From NCBI GenBank assembly GCA_920105625.2, contig OV050030.1, positions 29,196,516-29,260,515 on the forward strand: 64,000 nucleotides of DNA, read 5' to 3'. Every line of letters starts with the position of its first letter. Positions within the stretch are counted from its first letter, which is position 1. Of this stretch, positions 1-10,847 are shown in pieces. The translations under genes were made by a program, and so were the position numbers. The notes below the pieces were generated by a model, which did no database searches, had not been told where the DNA came from, and saw nothing but the letters and a program-made list of their open reading frames with translations. This stretch comes from Clusia tigrina. Its lineage: Eukaryota; Arthropoda; Insecta; Diptera; Clusiidae.

Positions 1-757
1 CCCTCAGAGAACTGGGGCAGCGCGTACAGAATTGTGTTGAAGAATCCCCATAACAATTCTAACACTCCTATCTGTGCCCACAATACCGTTGCACGCATCG
101 CCACAATACCGTTGGTCCATCAGCAGCATCTACACACACAGCGACCATTTAGCGATAGTTATCGAAGTGGACGACGCGGCACAACGGAATACAAAACGGG
201 CTGGAAAACGCGGTCTTTTGATGCGGAGATGTTTGAGCTGGTTTGGAGAGAAAAGTGTATCAACACGGATACTGCCACGAACATCACAGAACATGTCACC
301 AACGGGCTCAGCAAAGCCTGTGACGCGGCAATGCCAAGGGTGGTAAGCCGGCAATGCAGAAAGTCAGTTCACTGGTGGAATGAAGAGATCGCAGCAGCCA
401 GACGGGCGTGCATCCAGGCCCGCCGGAAGGCACAGAGGGCACGAAATCGTCCAACATGGGAGACTTTCCGAGCGAACTACAGAAATTGCCGGAAAGCACT
501 GAATGTGGCCATCCGGAGTAGCAAAAATTAGTGCTTTAAGTCGCTGTGTGCGAAAGCGGATTCGCACCCATGGGGAATAGCATATAAAGTGGTCATGGGC
601 AAGTTATAGGGGCCTAGTCCCCCACAGCCGACTGATGTCACTCTAGTGAGCGCTATTGTAGCCACCCTATTTCCCAAACAGGCAGATAGAATACACCACC
701 AGGGACAGGTCCCAAATGACGACATACCAGCGGTTACCACCAGCGACTTACTAGTTC
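1..757 (+). mobile_element. R1-clade non-LTR retrotransposon fragment (endonuclease end to RT linker)
   Basis: This is a broken piece of ORF2 from an R1-like non-LTR retrotransposon. Frame 2 carries the C-terminal endonuclease motif SDHLAI (about 140-160). The protein then moves to frame 1, where the arginine-rich endonuclease-RT linker with VHWWNEEIAAARRAC is open to 531. After a stop it continues with DSHPWGIAYKVVMGKL (about 560-606), a segment R1 elements carry just before the RT domain. There are at least one frameshift and two stops, and both ends are truncated: the left end runs off the window and the right end abuts an unrelated minus-strand element. The clade call rests on motif order and the HPWG..Y.V block from general knowledge of the family. 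Confidence 0.75.
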
Positions 758-1905
758 CATCTCCATTGCTCCCTTGTCGCAAATCTGACGTTATACTTTC
801 TTCTAAAAGAAACTCTATGTATAAGTGTATCCTTCTGTACCAGATGCAACGGGTATTGCTCTGACACCCTCATGAACATCTCCCTATACCCAGAGTTCTT
901 CCCTTCGTGCCGATATCCATATGAATATAGCCGACATATCGTAGTCATCACCTCTTGTTGAATCATTATATCAAGTGGTGGTATGTTCAACAAATTGTTC
1001 AGAGCGTCACCACATGTAATGTTCATGGCGCTCTTAATGCTCAAGCATACACTTCTCTGTAGTTTATTTAATAACAAACATGTGAACTTATCCCACTCAG
1101 GATACATGATGATTGGCTTCATCAGAGCTGTGTAAAGACAAGACAGCTGGTTTCAGACCCCAAGTTTCACTAAAGGCTCTTTGGAATTCTCGAAATGCCT
1201 TCTGTCCCCGACAACCCTTCAGTTAAACCTATACCTTCCAAGTGAATTTCCTATCATGTACGATGCTCAGGTATTTCACTTCCTTGTAAAACTTAGATTT
1301 ACACCTTTTAGTACTGGTAGAAAAAGGTTTTCCGGCTTTATTTTTCACATATACTCGTACATGACAACAGTTGTCTTATTCGAATTAACGGTAAGTCCCA
1401 ACACCACTCATCATTTTTGCTCAGAATTTTCTGTACTTTTGCCCTACACACACATCTTTCGCGTATGCTTGGATTAGAATTCTGAAGTCATTTAACTCCA
1501 TCAGAAGAGAATTTACCACAAAATACTACAGAATAAGAGAGAGTTGTTCCTACCTTGAAGACATCCTCGAGATCTGGAATTGTACAATTATCATTTACCT
1601 CTCGGTTAACAACAGGGCCAGGAAATTGAAAGTTGTCTAAGAAAAAAAGAAAAAACATCATAGAGTCTTCTGTCACAATTTGTGATGCCATATACTTTCT
1701 GGTGATTCCCCCATTCGAGGTGTCAACCTCCACACTATTCGTTGCGTCAGTAATAATTCTCTTCCAGAGATAGTCGGTTTTAAGGAGAGCTTTGAAGGTT
1801 TCCATCTTTGAATTGGTATAAGAACCATCAGAATTGGGAAGAGATCCATCTTCACTGTACGGTCAGGCAGAAGCACACTGCACATACTTGCCAACTCCTT
1901 CATAT
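758..1905 (-). mobile_element. LOA-like non-LTR retrotransposon remnant, copy 1
   Basis: Minus-strand relic of ORF2 of an RNase H-bearing (LOA-like) non-LTR element. The frame at 751-1122 encodes the region just C-terminal to the RT core, with LLNKLQRSVCLSIKSAMN and LNNLLNIPPLDIMIQQEVM; these match the TPTAALDIMLNLLPVRLF-type block of the fuller LOA element at 18.5-21.1 kb. About 758-1620 is closely similar to about 5860-6740, and the two diverge just beyond GTTAAC near 1610. The minus ORFs at 1488-1903 keep the shared segment, but their upstream part has no match I recognise. Stops and frameshifts occur throughout, so this is not functional. Confidence 0.7.
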
Positions 1906-2422
1906 TATCAATTTCTCTATAGAAGCTTCTATTGTTGAAATATTTCGTAACTGCACATGTAATTAAACTTTAAACAGTTATTTGTTTCTTTGCTTTTAAT
2001 ATTGACAAATTACTATTAAAACTCAGTTCCTGAATAAATATCATTGGAGAAAGTTATATTTTTGTATTTTTTTTTTTAAGGTTCAAGGACCAAATCCATT
2101 TTGGCCAAACGCTCGTAAAGGCTTTCTGTGCTATTAGATATTCAGTAAAATCTTCTTATTTTCGGGTTCTAAAAGCCCTATTCAGAAGTCTTCCGGACCT
2201 CTTACGAAACTTTAAAAGTTCTGCATTCAATAATGGAAGTGCCGTACTGTGTCTGTTCATTCTCAACAGTTCAGCTTCTTCATATTAGCATATTAAAGTA
2301 CTCGTTACCCGATAGGTCGCTTCTTCGATTTTTGCAATGATTCTGAGTTTACGAAATTTCGTATGGACTTATTTTGCAAAAGGCAAAATAAGGGAAAACT
2401 GTTTGAAAAGAATTGATTTTAC
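1906..2422. other. A+T-rich intergenic DNA, no feature seen
   Basis: No credible ORF, repeat or RNA gene is visible. It separates the LOA-like relic from the first tandem duplication unit. Confidence 0.5.
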
Positions 2423-4470
2423 AAACTCAAAAGACATCAAATATAGCGTTTGAGGAACCTGTAATTAAGTGAAAATCAATAATCACCATATAATTGTTGT
2501 GAAGTGGCCAATTTTTCGGGAGCTGCATCGATTCGTATGTATAACCTCTACTCACGAAACTAAAGAACATGCAAGCACATCTCATAAATATACAAAATAT
2601 GGAAATGTAATCCGTTCAGATCAAAATATTAACTTAGTCACTGCATATATATGGCTGTATCAAATGCTAGACATTTACATCGAAAACATGGACGAGGCAG
2701 ACCAGTGGAGGAGCATATACACTGTTTTATACAAGCTATTGCCACAGCATTACTGAAACAACATTTAAAAACATCATCGTATAAAAAATAACCACAAAAC
2801 CGATGTTCGAAACGCGACTTCAAAGTGCATATGAAGTGTTTTATTTTATATCATTATTAAAAATTATTTTCATTAAATACATTGTGTGTATATCTTCTTA
2901 GTGTACTACATATATTACGATTTCAGTGCTTTCCTCACTATAACAGTAGCACGTTTCATAACGAAAAATATAGTTTGAAACATAAGAATATAATAAAATA
3001 AAGCCAGAACTCTTGTTTGATCAGCATTCAGGCGTCAGCTTGATTTATGAGCATAATTGAAAGGTATGATTTACATTTCTCTAATCGAAAAAAATAGTGC
3101 AGCTGCAAGCCGTGGCTCATGGTCTACATCCAATTGTACAGTAACTTTGTAATCACCATCTGGGAATACCGACGGCAGAGCAAACGCATTAACAGGAAAA
3201 CTATTTACCAGTAATTCATGCTGAAATACAGAAACAAAATATACTTAACGAGCCTTTTAATTATTCGATAGTTGAGATATAGTTACTTCATAAGGACAGG
3301 AATGATTTATGTTCGAGTATGGGCGAACAGCATCATAAATCCAATCTATAAAAATGTTTTTCTTTCCATCTAAATATGCGCATACATCCAGGGTAACTTT
3401 TATCATAAATGGTTTATAACCATTCGCACGCTTAAACATCCTTATGTGTAACTGAAGAAAAATATCAAATATGAGAAGTGATTGTGTTCTATCAGTTTGT
3501 ATAATTTAGCAAAGACGGATTTTCAATAATTAATATGAATATTATCTTATGTGAATCCAAATAATTAATATAAGCATTATATTAAGTGAATATTTTTAGT
3601 AAAGTTGTGTTTTGAGCTATGATTGCATCCAATTAGATCAATGTACTATTCGAAATCTCCTATACAGTAGTCTTAATGAAAGGTAAGTGGCAAATCACCA
3701 ATTTACTTCATAAATTGCAGATGAGAATTTCAAGCAATTTCTGCAATTTCTTCACATTTCTTTGACTTACTAGTCCATGAGTGAGCGGACGCAGTAGTAT
3801 TGCTCGTGCGTATCCAAGTTTTGTAGTCCGATTGATTGGTTTTATATAACAATAATTAAAGCGAACATAAGTTGGATCGATTGCAGTGCAATCCACGCGA
3901 TTAGCTGTAATCTTATTTGCTCCGATCTGAGAAATAAATCATATTATTTAAGTAATCTATGAAATAATTTAATTGAAAATACTTTTTTACTCAGGATTGT
4001 TCTCCCACCATTCACCATAAAGTGGGTACTAGAAAGCCAAAAAATTCCCACGTAAAGTTGTAGTTTGTGACTGGTTATGTTCATTTTTTCAGTGACAATT
4101 TATTACTAAAAAGTGTGGGTTCTAATATGCAGAGGATTGGAATAAAGCATTTTGCGAAATACGATTATTAAGGAAATCAGCGAAGTGTGAAATAAATGTA
4201 TGCAAATAAACGTTTCGTGATTTGTTGACACGAAAGGGATACTGGATTAACTCGGCAGGTATTGCCAACAATTGCTGATAGTTTCTTTTAATTGAATTGA
4301 TAAAGTTACACTATATAAATACATATAGATAAAAATATACTCTGACTCTTTTATAATTGCTTACAGAACTCGAAATTTGTAATTCATTAAAAGCAAATTT
4401 CAGTGATTGATTAGAGAACAGTTACAGAAAATACAATCAAAAGTTGTGTAAAGTTATGGGAATGACTAGA
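2423..4470. repeat. Tandem duplication unit 1 (around DUF1091 gene 1)
   Basis: This block is duplicated at about 10848-12800. Similarity starts at AAGACATCAAA near 2430 and continues through the whole gene to its upstream flank. Identity stays high in the non-coding part 2430-3060, which includes a 22-codon ORF (2688-2756 and 11088-11156) that differs only at a synonymous base. The equal conservation of non-coding flanks points to a recent segmental duplication rather than selection on the short ORF. Confidence 0.8.
3071..4084 (-). CDS. DUF1091 (DM8) secreted protein, tandem copy 1
   Basis: Four exons on the minus strand: 4084-3983, 3926-3771, 3451-3287 and 3220-3071 (stop TAA). They give 190 aa with all introns in phase 0 and GT..AG ends; intron sizes are 56, 319 and 66 bp. 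Exon 1 encodes a hydrophobic N-terminus (MNITSHKLQLYVGIFWLSS) that reads as a signal peptide. Exon 2 has VDC..DPTYVRFNYCYIKPINRTT (Cys 47, Cys 60, N-glycosylation sequon N66). Exon 3 has the family hallmark MFKRANGYKPF, Cys 110 and NHSCPYE (Cys 138, sequon N135). Exon 4 has FPDGDYKV and a final REM. DUF1091 proteins are a fly-expanded family with proposed distant similarity to MD-2-type lipid-binding domains; the ligand and role are unknown. The start is the only ATG upstream of the hydrophobic stretch and is supported by the three paralogues. Confidence 0.88.
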
Positions 4471-5178
4471 AAGGAAGCTCCGTATGTAGAGTTTCTTTAT
4501 ATTCTCTCAAATAAATGCCACTGAGCTGGTTATATGAAAGATACAAATGCTGGAAACTTATGCGGTTATCTTAGCAGTACTACCGAATGTGTTCTAGGTA
4601 AGTTCTTCCTAAGTGAAAGTGGAAAGAACTTGCGCTGAAAAATGTTCTTATTTTAGCAATGCGCAAGAGAAATTCCGATTTGAATATATAACGGCAAATT
4701 TGTTTAAGAAGAAATCGAGTTATGCTTTATTTGTTAGCATAAATAAATATTTTAAATTTCTTTTCCTACATAGCAAGGGATGTTACTATCATAGCTGTCC
4801 ACCTTTCGTGTTCCAAGAATATCCTTTAAGATGTAGTTGGAAACTTCAATCCAAGATTTTCTCGACAACATGCTGCTGCAAAGGTTTTTGAACTCATTAG
4901 CAAGCATGGGGTCCCTAGAGAAGTTTATAATATAAGTCGATATACTCTATATAGGGGTATGTCTCTCATATGACTGCTTCGCAAATCGGAGTGCTTTTAC
5001 ATTGAATATACAGTAGTCCGGTTAGATTTCCGCAGTGCCTGCAAGTCCTTATAGTAGTATGATGGACTTGTATATTTTATCATTTGATATTTTAGTTAAA
5101 TCTCAGTACTGTCAGATTGGTTTAGTTTTGTTGCCTTTAATAACTCTGTTGGCCAAAAATCTAAAGGTTATTAATGTA
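4471..5178. other. Intergenic DNA, partly paralogous to 12800-12960
   Basis: No gene was recognised; the plus ORF at 4613-4891 has no support. Near 5161-5230 the sequence matches the DNA flanking the LOA insertion (12940-12960 and 21194-21260) and so preserves an uninterrupted site. Confidence 0.5.
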
Positions 5179-7009
5179 CTATCCTGCATATTGAAGTTTG
5201 GTACCATGGAGCCCAGTTTGAAAACTGCTATGGTGAGATTCTCTTTTCTCTACTAGAGACATCGATTGTATTCTGAGTTCAAACACAATAGTCATTTCGG
5301 TCAATTTTGTCCCATAATTCTTTCCTAATTTTAGAAGAAAATCTCCAACCCACTCGTTCAGGTGGTTTAGAAAGCACTTGCTTGTTTTGCAGGCAACTGA
5401 ATTGCACCATCGGTCCATGTGAATATTATTCAAATGACTTCTTATCCAATTGATAACCCCCGCTGAGTTCATAGCGATGATAGGCTCTGGTTCCAATGCA
5501 GTACCCGTAGATCCACAGTTAGCCAGTTGATCAGCTATTTCGTTTATCTTACACAGAAATGTCCCGGAACCGAAATGAGTTGAACTAAATTCCACCTTGC
5601 TTGGAAAAACGTTGAAGTGGTTAACTTTCATACCAGGGATTTTAGTGCAGCCTGTCTATCACTGCAGACTCTAGTCTATTTACCGCGCCATTTCTTCTCA
5701 ATACCCATATACCCGTATAGCAAGCTCTCCCAATTGGAATACCGTCACTATACTTCGCATATCCGAGAACCGTCTTACATTTTCATTCAGGTGCCCGCCA
5801 GTCTGGAGCCATCAGTGAAAGAATATTTCGCCAGTCCGCCAAGATTGACTCTGGAGATCTCCATTACTCACTTGTCGCAAATCTGACGTTATACTTTCTT
5901 CTAAAGGAAATCTTCTATGTATAAGTGTATCCTTCTGTGCCAGATGCAACGGGTATTGCTCTGACACCCTCATGAACATCTTCCTATACCCAGAGTTCTT
6001 CCCTTCGTGCCGATATCCATATGAATATAGCCGACATATCGTATTCATCACCTCTTGTTGAATCATTATATCAAGTGGTGGTATGTTCAACAAATTGTTC
6101 AGAGCGTCACCACATATAATGTTCATGGCCCCCTTAATGCTCAAGCATACACTTCTCTGTAGTTTATTTAATAACAAACATGTGAACTTATCCCACTCAG
6201 GATACATGATGATTGGCCTCATCAGAGCTGTGTAAAGACAAGACAGCTGGTTTCAGACCCCAAGTTTTACTAAAGGCTCTTCGGCATTCTCCAAATGCCT
6301 TCTATGCCCGACTACCCTTCAGTTAAACCTATACCTTCCAAGTGAATTTCCTATCATGTACGATGCCCAGGTATTTCACTTCCTTGTAAAAAACTTAGAT
6401 TTACACCTTTTAGTACTGTTAGAATAAAGTTTTCCAACTTAATTTTCCACATATCACGACCAGAGTTGTCTTACTCGGATTGAAAGTAAGTTCCAGCACC
6501 AGTTCATTCTTGACCAGAATTTTCTGTACTTTTGCACACACAATCCTGAGGGAGTTCCCTGATGTCACTGCACACACATCTTTCGCCTTTGCTTGGATTT
6601 GTATTCAGAGGTAATTTAACTGCATCAGAAGAGAATCCAGCACAAAACTCCATAGAAGAAGAAAGAGGTTCTCCACCTAGAAGACATCCTCGAGCAACCT
6701 CTGCCACGGTGGAATTATCATTTATCTCTCGGTTAACAACCGTTTTGATAACATAAACCGGATCCAACTTGAAGCGGTTTCCTTCACAGCATGTCTTGTA
6801 GCAGCCGAGAACTTAGAGCAAAAGGTAGCATTATAAAATACTCCCTGAGTATAAAAATATACTGCCATTGTGTATTCACCAGCTTCCAGGCCTCTTTCAC
6901 TCATGCACATTAGATCACGAAGAGCTGTTTTATAAAATTGTCTACTGTGGTATCTATGTTGATGGACACTGAGCGGGCTATCCAACACTACTCCCGCTCT
7001 AATATACAT
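5179..7009 (-). mobile_element. LOA-like non-LTR retrotransposon ORF2 remnant, copy 2
   Basis: Minus-strand relic in correct domain order, read from high to low coordinates. The RT segment (7009-6722) has AVYFYTQGVFYNATF in place of the A motif (usual form FDIEGAFNN) and ends SKRLLTER. The B-motif region (6767-6504) has VARGCLLGGEPLSSS. The post-RT block is at 6222-5830. An RNase H domain follows, with FTDGSRLAG near 5810 and a degraded CSDRQAALKS near 5660, and then the RNase H tail (5631-5179) with NEIADQLANCGSTGTALEPEP and the following CFLNHL. Frames change repeatedly and stops are common. Part of it (about 5860-6740) is duplicated at 758-1620. This is an old, inactive element. Confidence 0.78.
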
Positions 7010-7059
7010 CCACCATATGCTACAGATCTTTCAGCATGAACGAAGTGAAACTAAAATGA

Positions 7060-7984
7060 ATAAAACTTTAGGGGCCTTGTAGGAGGCAACCACCTTGAAA
7101 AAATAAAAACAATAAAAAATCGTACGAATCTATTATTCAAATCCACAGATATAGCTAATTTCTTCGCTACATCATGGTCTAATCTCTCGCAGAACCATAA
7201 CTTTCACCCACACTTTAGAATTGAAAAAAACACAGCACTTCAAACCCAATATAAACCCAAAAAATTATCTACCTCAGCCAAACAAATAGAATCAAATATA
7301 ACCATAGTAGAATTCGAGTCCGCCCTATCCAATGCTAAGAGGAAAACTCCTGGTTTTGACCGTATATCGTACCAATCCCTATTACCTTGCACCGGAAAAA
7401 TACTCGGGAGAATAATAGCTAAAAGAATAATGTGGTTTATATCAAAAAACGATATAACGAGTCATAACCAAGTAGCTTTCAAGCGAAAACAAAGCACAAT
7501 TGATGCTCTCCTTCACTTTGAACATTACGTTACAACTTCACTTTCCACCAAAAACCATGTTACCGTTTTAGCTACTGATTTTCAAAGAGCCTTTGACCGC
7601 ACAGGAATACATGTTGTCCTTCAACAACTGGCGACTTGGGATATAGGAAAGAAAATTTTTGATATCGTCAGAGCTTTCTTATCAAACCGAAAAATAAGAG
7701 TTAGAGTTAGTACAGAACTATCAAATACATACCCCCTCGTCAATGGCATTCCGCGGGGTTCCTCCCTATCGGTTGTTCTATTTATTATTGCATTCGACCA
7801 ATTCAGTAAATTACTCGATTGATACAAAAACATTCAACATACAATTTACGCAGACGACGCCATTATATTTTCTAAAACAAAAGATCTCGATACTATCAAA
7901 TCTACTTTCACAAAAATACTTAATGAAATTACAAATTGGGGCAACTTCTCTGGCGCCAAACTATCAGTTAGTAAATGTAAACTA
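7060..7984 (+). mobile_element. I-clade non-LTR retrotransposon, 5' part of RT
   Basis: 5'-truncated ORF2 of an I-factor-like element. Readable pieces are KIKNRTNLLFKSTDIANFF (about 7110), KRKTPGFDRISY (about 7340), SHNQVAFKRKQSTIDALL (about 7460), the A motif VLATDFQRAFDR (about 7565), and NGIPRGSSLSVVLFI (about 7740). The catalytic block follows as IYADDAIIFSKT after a frame change near 7820. The element ends at the TA at 7983-7984, where a mariner is inserted, and resumes at 9202. The usual GIPQGSPLS motif is altered to GIPRGSSLS. Stops and a frameshift make it inactive. Confidence 0.85.
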
Positions 7985-9199
7985 CGAGGGCGGATTGATA
8001 TTCAAGCTACGAAAAAAACATTTTTTTTCCAAAAACCATTTATTTCTCAACATAGTCTCCTTTTACTTCGACACACTTAGTAAGACGATATTCCAACTTT
8101 TTTATACCATCTGAATAATACGATTTCGGAAACCCCTCAAAATACGCGTTAGTTTCGGTAATCACTTCTTCGTTTGAGATGAATCTTTTTCCTGCGAACC
8201 ATTTTTTCAAGTTTGGAAACAGGAAAAAGTCACTAGGAGCTAAATCTAGACTATAAGGTGGATGATTAACCAATTCGAAGTGTATTTCACGTAATTTTAG
8301 CATCGTATCTAATGCTGTGTAAACCGGTGCGTTGTCTTGAAGAAAGAGCATTTTTTTCTTCTTTAAATGTGGTCGTTTTTCCTTGATTGCATCAATCAAT
8401 TGATCCAATAATGCACGATAATACTTTCCTGTGCATCCCAAAATACAGTGGCCATAACCTTGCCAGCCGATTTCACTGCCTTCGCCTTCTTCGGAGCACT
8501 TCCACCAGCTTCCACTTATTGTTTCGATTGATTTTTGGTTTCAGGTGTGTAGTGGTAGACCCAAGTTTCATCCGCAGTTATTAATCGACGCCAAAAATCA
8601 ACAGGATTACGCTTTATCATGTCCAAACACCGCTGTGAAGTGGTCTGTCGAACTCGTTTTTGTTCGACACTGAGTAAACGCGGCACCCATCTTGCCGATA
8701 GTTTTTTCATATGCAAATGTTCATGCAAAATGTTGAACACACGTTCATATGATATGTTTACCACTTCAACAATCTCACGCAACTTGACTCGGCGATCATT
8801 CATAAAGATATCGAGGATTTTCTTGATATTTTCTTCAGTAACCACCTCTTTTGGCCTTCCTGTTGATGGTATTGTTGCAGTGCTTGTTCGGCCGCGTTTA
8901 AATTCAGCAATCCAATATTTTACCATGTAATCTGACGGAGCAGACTCATCGTAATGTTTATCGAGCTTCTTTTGTTTTTTTCGCCGTTTTCCCTTTCAAA
9001 TAATAGTGTTTAATCACTGCACGAAATTCGCTTTTTTCCATTTTTCAAGAAACACAAAAGTTGCTTACTTCAAACGACTACAACAAATAAACTAATCGAT
9101 GAATTTGCGTGAAATTTTAACAGCTGACGTTTGACAGATCTCAATTTGTGTTTGTGCTGCCATCTAGCGCTAGGTAGCTTCAATATCAATCTGCACTCG
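7985..9199 (-). mobile_element. Mariner-family DNA transposon (mariner 1), inserted in the I element
   Basis: A 1215-bp element flanked by TA (7983-7984 and 9200-9201). Its terminal inverted repeats are CGAGGGCGGATTGATATTCA on the left and the reverse complement of the right end, CGAGTGCAGATTGATATTGA. The transposase reads on the minus strand. 8926-8516 has the helix-turn-helix part (MVKYWIAEFKRG, VPRLLSVEQKRVRQTT) and the first catalytic Asp in TADETWVYHY. 8441-8040 has the second in FLQDNAP and the third in LAPSDFFLFP; the spacing fits DD34D. It is inactivated by a stop where paralogue 27061-27575 reads QW (near 8515) and by a deletion of about 47 bp near 8447 that shifts the frame. Confidence 0.93.
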
Positions 9200-9201
9200 T
9201 A

Positions 9202-10842
9202 CTACATATATGTAAGAAAACCAAATGTAATTGTTTTAGCCTTAAAAATGATAATGTAAATATTGAACTTGTAAAACATCTGAGAATTCTTGGTGTTATT
9301 TTTGATAATAAGTTTAACTTTAAGGAGCATTGTTTACAGTTAAGAAAAAGTCTAGCTACCCGCCTCAACATTTTTAAATACCTAACATCGAAACACAGTT
9401 TAATACACATGTCAACATTAATTAACACCACAGAGCTCTCATACTTTCAAAAATAGATTACGCTTGCCAATTTATGGATGGTGTTCTCAAAAAAACCTAA
9501 AACCTTTGGAAGCCCATTACAACACAGCTGTCCGCAGGAGCATCACCGCCTTTCCAACGGCAGCTTTTAAAAATATATTCGCTGAAGCTGGGCTACCATC
9601 TATTCGACAGCAATTATCGTTGTCAACGTCAAAACTTATCCCTAAACAATTCATTACTAACAACAGAGTACTGCACAAAGACATAATGGAGATTGTCAAG
9701 CACAAACGACAATATAAAATTAAATCCATAATTCGTAGATGTGTCCAACTCTCCAGAAACCTTGACTGGGATATAAAAGTCTGTCAAACTAAGCGACAAA
9801 GTGAACCACCTTGGAATATAAAAGATAGATCCTTTGCATTGAATTTACTGCAATATCCAAAAACAGTTTCCGATCCCTAAGTTTATAGACAACTTTTTAC
9901 AGAAACGGCAAGTGAATATATTAACAAAAAATGGAGCCTACTCTATACAGACGGATCAAAAGGAACTCTTGGCACATCATTTGCTGTAGTCCACCACAAC
10001 GGAAATTTAATTACGTCAGGTTGTCTTCCTCCTTTTAGCTCTGTATTTACTGCCGAAGCTTTTGCTGTTAAATGTGCCATCGACTTTGCTCACATAAAGG
10101 AAACTTCCTCATATGTACAGACAGCAAATAGACTATTGAAGCCATTCGAAACTTAAATAATGATAGCAGCAGGACCATAAATAATATCCGTAACTCGTGT
10201 ATTAAATACCCCAACAAAATAAAAATTATGTGGGTCCCAGGACATTCGGGGATACCAGGTAACGAACTTGCAGATATAGCTGCTGCAGAGTCAATTACGG
10301 CTCCAAACTACTTCTTCCAAGCCACAGACCTACTGCGACATATAATATCTCTCCATTTCGCCACGAACGATTGCACTTGGAAAAAATATAAACACTTTTA
10401 CACCACCTTCAACACAAATGGAATGAAACCATATTATCCTGTAACTTGCTCTCGACAACAAACAAAAAACTTTGTACGACTCCGCATCGGACACACCAAA
10501 TGCTCAAACGAGCATTTGCTACGTGGGGAACCGTTACCTAACTGTCAATTCTGTGGGGAATCAATATCCTCGTTACACTTGCTAAATAACTGCCGTAAAA
10601 ATATATTCCATAACCAGATTTCAAGTGATTCTCTAAAAGATACATCAAAGACTAACATAACAAAGATTAATAAATTCTTAAATGAATGCCAAATCCAAAA
10701 TTATATTTAAATACCTAAATAAGTAAATATGTAAAATAATATATTAAAATCGAGTTGAAGGCCCTGGTAGCTATGATTTTCCTCTTAAATTAGTTATAAT
10801 AATTTATTATTGTGATTAATCCTTTTAAATAAATAATACAAA
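9202..10842 (+). mobile_element. I-clade non-LTR retrotransposon, 3' part (RT end, RNase H, C-terminus)
   Basis: Continuation of the element at 7060-7984. If the mariner and one TA are removed, the reading frame crosses the junction without a break (KLSVSKCK on the left, HICKKTKCNC on the right). It continues with VKHLRILGVIFDNKFNF (about 9275), the C-terminal RT block at 9464-9880, an RNase H start LYTDGSKGTLGTSF (about 9941) and, in the frame 10228-10710, VPGHSGIPGNELADIAA followed by the C-terminal Cys/His region GHTKCSNEHLL..CQFCGES..HLLNNC. The stop at 10708 is followed by a short A/T-rich 3' end near 10840 that abuts duplication unit 2. There are stops near 9880 and frame changes in RNase H at 10130-10230. 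Confidence 0.88.
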
Positions 10843-10847
10843 CTCCA

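Noticed and set aside
1488..1903. Minus ORFs upstream of the LOA-like relic, considered as a host exon
   Set aside because: Part is shared with the relic at 6504-6767, and the rest has no recognisable family or good splice context.
2688..2756. 22-codon ORF conserved with 11088-11156, differing by a synonymous base
   Set aside because: Flanking non-coding DNA is equally conserved, so recent duplication explains it. It is too short and has no context.
5617..5886. 89-codon plus-strand ORF
   Set aside because: Shadow of the minus-strand RNase H of the LOA-like relic.
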